Shown in pieces: positions 1 through 5,977 of a stretch of 7,121 bases of DNA. The number at the start of each line of letters is the position of its first letter. Position 1 is the stretch's first letter. Origin of the DNA: Phycisphaerales bacterium (GTDB lineage: Bacteria > Planctomycetota > Phycisphaerae > Phycisphaerales > UBA1924); contig JAESSR010000054.1 of assembly GCA_016764015.1 (NCBI GenBank), forward strand, positions 1 through 7,121. The letters are read 5' to 3'. Under the pieces are notes generated by a model, which saw only the letters and a program-made list of their open reading frames with translations, searched no databases and was not told where the DNA came from. The position numbers were made by a program, and so were the translations under genes.

Positions 1-1438
1 GAATCAATAAATTCCAGAGCACAATCAGTGCGGCTCCGTTCTCCTTCGCATCCCATCCCCAGAAGCGCCCCCACGATTGGTCGGCCCAAATGCCGCCGAG
101 GACTGTCCCTACGAAACTGGTAATGGTCGCGAAACAAATGACGCCATAGATCATTTTGATCATAGATTTGCCCCGCTCGCTATCGAGTGTTGGGGTCAGC
201 ACACCAAGAAGCACATAAGCGATGGCAAGGAACCCAGCAAAGAAAGTCGCGGAGTATCCAATTGTGACGACAACGACATGGGTGGCGAGCCAGAAGTTTG
301 AATCGAGCACCGCCTGCATCATCTCCATCGTGTCACCCGAGTTGCCAAGGTTGTGCGCGACGATGAGTGTGCCGAACCCAATGACCGAAGCCATGATGCC
401 GCCGATCCCAATCTTCATTTGGCGATCCAAGATGAACCCGATGATGACGCTGAACCAGCCGATGAACACGGCTGATGAATACAGATTTGTAATCGGTGGT
501 CGCCCTTGGAGATACACTCGACTCGCGATCCCGACCGTATGCACTATAAATGCAACGACAATAATCGCGGTCATGGATCGGAAGAGAGACTTCGACCAAT
601 CCTGCTTAGGGAGCTGGCTTGTCAGCAGCCCGAAACAACCAAAGAGGAACGCCATCACATACAACGCCGAGGCGGTGATGAAGGGCTGGACTTGGTTAAA
701 GATGACTTCGTATCTGGATTTGGTCGCTACATATGAATGAGCTGAATCGATAGTTTTGACGAACTGATCGAGCCCGGCGTTAAACGCTACAGCGTCGCCG
801 CCATTGTACGCTTGAAGGATAATGAGCATAGAACGCCCATTGGGATCGCTCGGATTCTCATCGAGTACACGAACGAGCGATTGCCAATCTCCACTCGAAC
901 TCATCGGCGGCACGAGATATGGACTATCGAGCTGTGAGAGCTGACTGAAAAGCATCAAACGCTGATTGAGAACTAAGATTGCCTGTTGGAAAGGGTCTCG
1001 TTTCTTTGCTTTGACCTCAAAGGCCTTGCCGGCCTGTGAGTTGATCTCTTGAAGATTATCACGGAGCTCTTCAAATGCAAATCGTGTTCGTTTCTCAGAA
1101 TCGAGTTTGAGTAAGGAGAGAACTCCTGGATGATCGATGCGGAACACTTCACGGTTGACAGATTTCCGAGGATCGGTAATCAACTCGATGTACCATTCGA
1201 TCGCGCTCATTTTCCCATCGTCGAGTTGGATGCTCTGTCGCCCGCTGATGTTCATCAGGCTATTGCGTGCAACCGTATCAATCGGCTTAGTTCGACCACT
1301 GGCCGAGACCGGGAGCTCACGGAAGGTATCAAGATTGAACTGGCTCTCGATATGTTCCGGTGAAGCAATTTTTTGCCCCGCATAAAGCAATGCGAAGACA
1401 AGAACTACCCAAGGCATAAACTGTTGGATATGTTTCAT
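1..1438 (-). CDS. ccsA: Cytochrome c biogenesis protein CcsA (System II haem lyase), C-terminus cut by window edge
   Basis: Integral membrane partner of ResB/CcsB in System II cytochrome c maturation; in this family it handles haem through a periplasmic WWD segment and joins it to apocytochrome CxxCH motifs. I translated 479 codons from the ATG at 1438 to the left edge with no stop. There is one membrane segment near residues 8-21, then a soluble region of about 225 residues that begins with LPVSASGRTKPIDT (42-55). Several membrane segments follow from about residue 253. The signature HTVGIASRVYLQGRPP begins at 300, a conserved-looking WLATHV (383-388) supplies a likely periplasmic haem-ligand His (H387), and the WWD motif is WGRFWGWDAKENG (456-468). 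The last helices and second periplasmic His lie outside the window. Ordinary CcsA proteins are near 250-330 residues, so this is the long form with an N-terminal extension. The start overlaps the ResB stop as ATGA and is preceded by a strong GGGAGG. Family assignment is very secure. Confidence 0.95.
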   Translation of the reverse strand, partial: MKHIQQFMPWVVLVFALLYAGQKIASPEHIESQFNLDTFRELPVSASGRTKPIDTVARNSLMNISGRQSIQLDDGKMSAIEWYIELITDPRKSVNREVFRIDHPGVLSLLKLDSEKRTRFAFEELRDNLQEINSQAGKAFEVKAKKRDPFQQAILVLNQRLMLFSQLSQLDSPYLVPPMSSSGDWQSLVRVLDENPSDPNGRSMLIILQAYNGGDAVAFNAGLDQFVKTIDSAHSYVATKSRYEVIFNQVQPFITASALYVMAFLFGCFGLLTSQLPKQDWSKSLFRSMTAIIVVAFIVHTVGIASRVYLQGRPPITNLYSSAVFIGWFSVIIGFILDRQMKIGIGGIMASVIGFGTLIVAHNLGNSGDTMEMMQAVLDSNFWLATHVVVVTIGYSATFFAGFLAIAYVLLGVLTPTLDSERGKSMIKMIYGVICFATITSFVGTVLGGIWADQSWGRFWGWDAKENGAALIVLWNLLI

Positions 1439-2607
1439 GAAGATCGCCTCCCTTTCGACGGCATCAACCGAATCCCAAAGTGCAAGAGCATTCCAAGCGT
1501 GACCAAAGAACACGATACATAAGGAATGAGCCATCCAGGATTCTGTACGACTTGGAGCACAGTTCCCGCATCACCTCTCAAGTATGATGCTTGATAAAAA
1601 GTTTCGCCAGCGTGACGCATCGGATGATTCATATAGATCAACACTTCACGATCGACATTGCGGCCGGTATCCACCAATCGAACATCGCTCGAAAAGTTGC
1701 GTGCCATCTGGGTGCCGGTGAATAAATCATGCTTAAAATCTTCAAGATAGACTGAATAGGGCTTGTAGGTTCTTTCAAATCGTAGGGTCATCCAGTAGGT
1801 TTTACCATCAACAACCACAGCCTGAGGCTGTTCGAGATACACAGAGAACAGATACGATCCTAATCGCTCATCGCCATCGAAGAGTGTCACATACGCGGCA
1901 GGCGCATCAACGGTTGCCCCGTCAACCCCATTGGCGCGAGCAATCGGTATAGCTGCGAGTTCGCTTGCAGACCCTGAATCTGCGAGTCCTTTTCGATCCG
2001 CTGGAGCCTGCATTGGGCCCAGCAACTGAGCGTTGGACATCCACTCCGTCACTTGGATCGTAAATGGCAACGCTTCGTGCGAGATTGTTTCACCTGTACC
2101 CATGAATCGTGCTGGGACAACAGTGACGAGATCGTCGGCAGGATCAGATTGATCGACGACCGCGAACTCGGACGATCGGATATCTTCAACAAAGTTGACC
2201 GTCTCGCCTTCGCGGATGGTCATATTGCCTTCTTTGGCAGCGAACCCGGTGACGAACTCGCCGACGAGCAGAAGGATGACACCCAGATGGGTGAGGATAA
2301 TTCCGATTCGTTTCTTTGTAAACTTAAACCGGACAGTATGAGCTGCGATCAGGTTGACGAGCATCGCCACACCCAGCGTGAGCCCGCCGGGGAACCAGAT
2401 CGCTCCGGGCACTTTGGCGATATCCTGAGGCACAAATATCTGCAGATCAATCGTGACGACGATCGAGCGGAAGTACTGATCGACCACCGTCCAGATACCT
2501 TCATGAACCTGCGCCAGTGTGCCTGCAAAGATCAGAAAAATCGAGAGCGCGAAGATCACAACAGTCAGCTTGAGCGAGGCCACCGGCTTGAATAGTTTGC
2601 GGATCAT
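1435..2607 (-). CDS. resB: Cytochrome c biogenesis protein ResB (CcsB)
   Basis: Membrane subunit of the System II haem export and ligation complex; it works with CcsA, encoded immediately downstream. The 390-residue protein has the family layout: membrane helices at about 10-32, 73-91 and 101-122, a large periplasmic domain of about 235 residues, and a final helix at about 359-381 with a short basic tail. H107 in the third helix (THLGVILLL) is a candidate intramembrane haem ligand. Family-type periplasmic blocks include YKPYSVYLEDFKHD (281-294) and MNHPMRHAGETFYQASY (326-342). It is shorter than the classical Bacillus-type ResB of about 540 residues, mainly through a smaller periplasmic domain. 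The ATG at 2607 shares one base with the TAA stop of the upstream lipoprotein gene (TAATG), with AGGTG upstream, and the stop overlaps ccsA. I am confident of the family; the haem-ligand role of H107 is inferred from homologues. Confidence 0.95.
   Translation of the reverse strand: MIRKLFKPVASLKLTVVIFALSIFLIFAGTLAQVHEGIWTVVDQYFRSIVVTIDLQIFVPQDIAKVPGAIWFPGGLTLGVAMLVNLIAAHTVRFKFTKKRIGIILTHLGVILLLVGEFVTGFAAKEGNMTIREGETVNFVEDIRSSEFAVVDQSDPADDLVTVVPARFMGTGETISHEALPFTIQVTEWMSNAQLLGPMQAPADRKGLADSGSASELAAIPIARANGVDGATVDAPAAYVTLFDGDERLGSYLFSVYLEQPQAVVVDGKTYWMTLRFERTYKPYSVYLEDFKHDLFTGTQMARNFSSDVRLVDTGRNVDREVLIYMNHPMRHAGETFYQASYLRGDAGTVLQVVQNPGWLIPYVSCSLVTLGMLLHFGIRLMPSKGRRSS
1447..1452 (-). promoter_or_regulatory. 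Ribosome binding site of ccsA, inside the resB 3' end
   Basis: On the minus strand GGGAGG lies 8 bases before the ATG at 1438, within the last codons of resB. It supports the start that makes the ATGA overlap and suggests that ribosomes can reload directly at ccsA. Confidence 0.7.
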
Positions 2608-3662
2608 TATGGTGCACCTGCCTTGCCAAGCCCTTGAGCATTGATGTACGCTCTAAAGCGTTCGATTTCAACTTCGACCGATTCGCTCGGGCCCGTGAGT
2701 TTAAAGAACATGGTTCCTTCTCCCACAGGTACAATGCCCGCTGCCATGCGTGCTGAAGCGTCGGCTGATTCCATATCAACAAACATCGCTCCGTTTCCCA
2801 TATCAACGATGCCTGCCTCTTCAAGTGTCGGAACACCTGTGAGCCCGAGTTGCCCTCGCCAGCGGTTGATGTTGGCGAGCGAGCCGCCTCCTGTTCCCAT
2901 CAACGATGTGAGTGTGATGCGTGCTCCACTCTCTGAGAGGAACGCAGAGATCAGCATTGACGATGCGTTCTCTTCGACAGTCCACTGGGAAGGCTGCTCC
3001 CAAGGCGATGAACTTGCTTCCGGTGCAGACGGCGAGGATTCTGCCTCGTGGTCATGATCATGATCGTGATTATGCTCATCGAACATGAAGGTCTTTGAAA
3101 ATGCGATCATCTGGGCTTTGGCTTCTTCTACAGAGTCGATCGAGCCGGTTGCCTTGACAAACCAAGTCTTCCCATCACCAACATTGATGATGGTGCCCAC
3201 GAGCCGTCTACCTTCGTTGCTGACATCGACCACGGTGACATTGACGCCATCGAGTTCAACGATATCGCTCGCAATACCCTGCTCATCGGCTGGATCGAGC
3301 CCGATCTGTCCTCGCCAGCGATTCACATTGGCAATCAGCCCGCCGACATCTCCTGGGAACGCTGTGAGTGCGATTTCTTGCCCATGAGATGTTTGGAAAG
3401 TTGCCAGACGCATCGAGCTGGTGGTTTCAACCTCGTGCCACTCGCTAGGCAATGTCCATGTCACCTCGGGCGATACTCGTTGAGCAATCGCAGCCTGAGC
3501 TTCAGCTTGAGAAGCTGCTGCGCTGCCATCAAACTCACGGGCAACCCGGTAGGACTGAATTTCTGTGCGATCACAGCCTGCCAACATCCCGATCGCACAC
3601 CCCACAATGATCAAACTCTGTTTTGAATGGTACAAGCCACCCGCTCCTCGCTGTCGCAACAT
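2607..3662 (-). CDS. Lipoprotein with two tandem NRWRGQ-type domains joined by a His/Asp-rich linker, function unknown
   Basis: Predicted 351-residue lipoprotein. A hydrophobic stretch (about 17-28) ends in the lipobox LAGC, with C30 as the lipidated residue. The mature part holds two copies of one domain. Copy A (about 70-195) and copy B (about 222-343) each begin with P-S-x-W, pass through an S-S-M segment, and carry a matching core: ANVNRWRGQIGL at 111-122 and LANINRWRGQLGL at 262-274. Each ends with a G-x-G-x-x-x-F-x-K-x-x-G stretch. The linker at 195-205 alternates His with Asp/Asn/Glu, a plausible metal-binding tract. I recall similar NRWRGQ proteins in planctomycetes but can name no activity. 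The gene starts 36 bases after the cytochrome c gene and overlaps resB by one base, so a role in cytochrome assembly or respiration is inferred from context only. GGAAGG seven bases before the ATG supports the start despite the long n-region of the signal. Confidence 0.9.
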   Translation of the reverse strand: MLRQRGAGGLYHSKQSLIIVGCAIGMLAGCDRTEIQSYRVAREFDGSAAASQAEAQAAIAQRVSPEVTWTLPSEWHEVETTSSMRLATFQTSHGQEIALTAFPGDVGGLIANVNRWRGQIGLDPADEQGIASDIVELDGVNVTVVDVSNEGRRLVGTIINVGDGKTWFVKATGSIDSVEEAKAQMIAFSKTFMFDEHNHDHDHDHEAESSPSAPEASSSPWEQPSQWTVEENASSMLISAFLSESGARITLTSLMGTGGGSLANINRWRGQLGLTGVPTLEEAGIVDMGNGAMFVDMESADASARMAAGIVPVGEGTMFFKLTGPSESVEVEIERFRAYINAQGLGKAGAP

Positions 3663-3669
3663 ATAAACA

Positions 3670-3675
3670 CCTTCC
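3670..3675 (-). promoter_or_regulatory. Ribosome binding site deciding the lipoprotein start
   Basis: GGAAGG on the minus strand sits 7 bases before the ATG at 3662. It favours this start over the internal Met 16 residues or more downstream, even though it gives the signal peptide an unusually long n-region. Confidence 0.6.
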
Positions 3676-3698
3676 GTTTATGCTTCAGTGCCGATCGA

Positions 3699-4100
3699 TT
3701 AGTCTTGCAAGCTACGCATATAAATGATTACATTGTTCAGGTCAGTGTCAGAGAGTGTCGGGTCGCCGCCGCTCGGTGGCATTGGCGCGTTGCCTGCACT
3801 CATCGGATCGTCGATGGTTCGACCTGCACGGATGAACGCGAGAAGCTCAGAATCTGAACTATTTTTAATGAACTCGCTCGTCACCCAATTTTTGCCAAGG
3901 TTTTCGACTCCTACGCCGTTCTCACCATGGCATGCGATACATGTCTTGTTGTAGATGACTTTGCCCTTGGCTTTGGCAAAGGTGTTGTCGTCGACAGCGG
4001 GTGCTGCGGATGTAGTTGATGATTCCGAATCCCCTCCGCCACATCCAGACAACAGAGTGAGCGAAGTGACGATCGAAAGAGCGAATGCTGTGTGCTTCAT
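3699..4100 (-). CDS. Single-haem c-type cytochrome, lipoprotein
   Basis: A 133-residue exported electron carrier or oxidase-type domain. The N-terminus is a lipoprotein signal with lipobox LSGC (C20), followed by a Gly/Ser/Ala-rich spacer of about 20 residues that would tether the haem domain to the membrane. The haem-binding motif is CIACH at 54-58. MPPSGG (107-112) offers M107 as the likely distal axial ligand, with M100 as an alternative. The C-terminal helix LSDTDLNNVIIYMRSL is typical of small class I cytochromes c. The ATG at 4100 is preferred to the TTG five codons upstream because GGAG lies six bases before the ATG. It is the first gene of the block that continues into the lipoprotein, resB and ccsA, so its product is a natural substrate of the haem lyase encoded with it. 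Its electron partner cannot be deduced from this window. Confidence 0.95.
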   Translation of the reverse strand: MKHTAFALSIVTSLTLLSGCGGGDSESSTTSAAPAVDDNTFAKAKGKVIYNKTCIACHGENGVGVENLGKNWVTSEFIKNSSDSELLAFIRAGRTIDDPMSAGNAPMPPSGGDPTLSDTDLNNVIIYMRSLQD

Positions 4101-4106
4101 ATTTTT

Positions 4107-4110
4107 CTCC
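4107..4110 (-). promoter_or_regulatory. Ribosome binding site deciding the cytochrome c start
   Basis: GGAG followed by six bases (AAAAAT) and ATG at 4100. It rules in favour of this ATG over the in-frame TTG at 4115, which would lie upstream of the site. Confidence 0.65.
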
Positions 4111-4276
4111 AGCAAGAATCAGTCCTGCAGCACAGTATATGTCGTCCAATCGGGACAATCATGGTCAGAATAAAAATCTATGCACACTGTTTGATGTCCA
4201 TCAGGAACGCGAATCATGGATTCCCCTCGATGCCGGGACTCACCTCTAATGGCAGATAGAAAAACAGCTCAAGCTT

Positions 4277-4496
4277 TGACCTGCCCCCATATTCTGTACC
4301 ACTCCCTATGTTAAGGCCAGTGCATACCTCGCAACTAGCGTTTGAAGGTTGATTTTGCAGATTCGGAGGGGGACTGTGATGGACTCGCTTGGACTCAAAG
4401 CAGGTCAACAAGCGGGTCAGAACTCACAGTCTCAGAAGGGTCAAGTCTACGAGAATAACCGCATAAAGAATGGGCTAGGCTTTGGGGGGCAGGTCA
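4277..4496. repeat. 220-bp segment with perfect 12-bp terminal inverted repeats, possible IS3-like remnant or MITE
   Basis: TGACCTGCCCCC at 4277-4288 is matched exactly by its reverse complement GGGGGCAGGTCA at 4485-4496. The segment therefore begins with TG and ends with CA, as IS3-family elements do; the G/C-rich tip also resembles ends of that family as I remember them. Read on the minus strand, one frame stops with TAG at 4308-4306, 29 bases inside the 4277 end, about where an IS3 transposase gene would finish. The remaining codons are too few to identify a transposase, and the frame is broken further upstream. The flanking bases (AGCTT on the left, GTCCA on the right) show no target duplication. 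The inverted repeat is directly visible; the mobile-element reading is inference. It could instead be a long-range regulatory or chance pairing. Confidence 0.5.
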
Positions 4497-4513
4497 GTCC
4501 ATACTGGCCAGTC

Positions 4514-5977
4514 TTATGGACACCCTTGTGCAAACAGTGTGAGGTAAGCAGCGACATCGAAGAAGTTCCAACTGCCATCGGATGTTAAATCCGCTTCCGG
4601 GCTTTGTGCGGAAAATGCGATGAGGAATGCCGAAACATCAAAGAAGTTCAGAACTCCATCCCCTGTTAAATCTGCGAGACATGGAGACAGCGGAATATCA
4701 GCATCTGATACCACGCCATCATAGTTGAGATCAAAGAAGTGGAACGAAAGCCCAAAGTCTTCGATCCCGATTTCGCCATTCACAACCTGATCATCATCGA
4801 ATGACCCGCCGTCTTCATCGTCAATAAAATCTTCAAACGCTCCTAAATCTTGAGCATCATTCACACCATCAAGGTTGAAGTCCGCGTGCAACTCATCGAA
4901 CCCGGTATCCGTCCAGATATAAAACGAATCAGGTTGTGCTTTCAGTGGCGCTGTGCCGATCAACGCTGTGATCTTCCATTCTGCAGGCTCTCGATAATCT
5001 TCGAAATCTTGCTCTCTCCATTCCTTTGTCAAAGTCCGCAACGCACCGGTTGCAAAGTCAGCACCGTCGATCAAATCGTCGATCGCTTCTTCGATTGATG
5101 TATCATTCGTCAAGCTCAGATCAATCTCTTGCTCTGGATGACCCGCGATCTGCGCCGTCCCTGCATTGGTGATTGGGTATACAAGCGTCACTGTTGTCTG
5201 ATCAGCTTTGGGATCATGAACAAACTGGAGTGTTGTGATTGGATCAAATAACCCAAAGTCAGATCCACCGAACATCGCACTCAGTGGCTCAAAGCTCTCG
5301 AATCGCTCGAAGAACCGTCCTTCAACGACCCATGATTCTCCCGAATCAAACTGTGAATCCATATTGCCGTTCTGCGATACAATGACCGGCGAGAAACAGC
5401 CGCAAAGCACGAGGGTGAACTCAGCACCGGTTCGCTCGAAATCTGGCCCATCGAAGAAGTTGAAATCGATATCATCTCCGCTTTGTGCGATCCGCTCAGC
5501 GATAGAGCCTTGCGGGCTCATTCCAAAGCGTCCGACATTGGCAAGGTATCGACTCGCCGCCATTGGCATGAGTTCGCCCCCTGAGTCTTTTTGGTCATCG
5601 ATATCAATATCAATGAATCCCGTGAGTGGACGATCACCAAACTGGTAGGGGTTGTATGGAAATCCATTGAGCCCGATGGGCCCTGGCGGAGCGATGAGAC
5701 CATCTACAACCACTTGGATTCGAACAAAGTCGGCATCTTCTATGGTTGTCACACCTAAATATAGATCGAGAGAAGGATCCGTCGGCACCCAGCCCTCAGA
5801 TGATACCTTGAGTAAATCCAACGGCACAAAGCCCGCTGGTAAAGCTGCATCATTACCAAGGTCTGTCCGTCGAATAACAGCATCGCCCTGCTGGTCGATC
5901 CATATACCCGGCTCACTCGCATTCGCAAGAGCAGCAGTGAGCAAAGTGCCCAGGATAATCAAAGTTCGTTTGTTCAT
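4514..5977 (-). CDS. Secreted protein with C-terminal GC-type dockerin and four calcium-loop motifs
   Basis: A 487-residue exported protein of unknown activity. Residues 1-20 form a Sec signal peptide with probable cleavage after ANA. Residues 21 to about 350 are a beta-rich acidic region that I do not recognise; it contains FIDIDIDD (121-128), RYLANVGRFG (143-152) and a CGC (192-194). Four EF-hand-like loops follow: DFNLDGVNDAQD (366-377), DLNYDGVVSDAD (416-427), DLTGDGVLNFFD (436-447) and DLTSDGSWNFFD (463-474). The last two, 27 residues apart and closed by Gly-Cys-Pro, form the GC-type dockerin. C433 and C486 are placed to form a disulphide. Such tails probably serve in surface attachment or stabilisation rather than in a cellulosome; no cohesin is visible. 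The ATG overlaps the stop of the upstream regulator gene (ATGA), with AGGTGG just before it, so expression is tied to that regulator. The domain call is secure; the function is not known. Confidence 0.93.
   Translation of the reverse strand: MNKRTLIILGTLLTAALANASEPGIWIDQQGDAVIRRTDLGNDAALPAGFVPLDLLKVSSEGWVPTDPSLDLYLGVTTIEDADFVRIQVVVDGLIAPPGPIGLNGFPYNPYQFGDRPLTGFIDIDIDDQKDSGGELMPMAASRYLANVGRFGMSPQGSIAERIAQSGDDIDFNFFDGPDFERTGAEFTLVLCGCFSPVIVSQNGNMDSQFDSGESWVVEGRFFERFESFEPLSAMFGGSDFGLFDPITTLQFVHDPKADQTTVTLVYPITNAGTAQIAGHPEQEIDLSLTNDTSIEEAIDDLIDGADFATGALRTLTKEWREQDFEDYREPAEWKITALIGTAPLKAQPDSFYIWTDTGFDELHADFNLDGVNDAQDLGAFEDFIDDEDGGSFDDDQVVNGEIGIEDFGLSFHFFDLNYDGVVSDADIPLSPCLADLTGDGVLNFFDVSAFLIAFSAQSPEADLTSDGSWNFFDVAAYLTLFAQGCP

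Larger units (their letters stand above)
4101..4513. other. Gene-poor gap between the dockerin protein and the cytochrome c operon
   Basis: This gap must hold the 3' end signals of the upstream minus-strand transcript and, probably, the promoter of the cytochrome operon. The best -10-like hexamer on the minus strand is TATACT (4139-4134), 33 bases before the cytochrome ATG. No well-placed -35 box accompanies it: the nearest, TTGTCC, is only 13 bases away. A short hyphenated palindrome, GTCC-AATCG-GGAC (4144-4156), lies just upstream and could be an operator. The central part is occupied by the 220-bp inverted-repeat segment described separately. No hairpin followed by a T-run was found, so I cannot place a factor-independent terminator. 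Confidence 0.5.

Noticed and set aside
222..740. Plus-strand open frame of 172 codons
   Set aside because: It lies antisense to the conserved membrane core of ccsA, has no family features, and is a shadow of that gene.
2053..2595. Plus-strand open frame of 180 codons
   Set aside because: It lies fully antisense to resB, whose protein is clearly recognisable; the composition is charged and without motifs.
3052..3075. Short tandem ATGATC/ATGATT-like repeat as a possible array or phase-variation tract
   Set aside because: It simply encodes the alternating His/Asp linker of the lipoprotein; the units are imperfect and in frame, without spacers.
4101..4115. TTG start five codons upstream of the cytochrome c ATG
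   Set aside because: The good GGAG site lies between the TTG and the ATG at 4100 with proper spacing for the ATG, and the lipoprotein signal is complete from that Met.
4134..4158. TATACT with TTGTCC as a sigma-70 promoter for the cytochrome operon
   Set aside because: The spacing is about 13 bases, too short for a standard promoter. I mention the -10-like box only as a candidate.
4214..4411. Minus-strand frame of about 65 codons in the intergenic gap
   Set aside because: It begins at a TTG without a ribosome binding site and runs across one end of the inverted-repeat segment. The product has no recognisable feature.
4497..4521. GTCCATA...TATGGAC hairpin across the dockerin stop codon as a terminator
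   Set aside because: The stem is only seven pairs with an 11-base loop. It includes coding bases and the stop codon, and no T-run follows on the minus strand.
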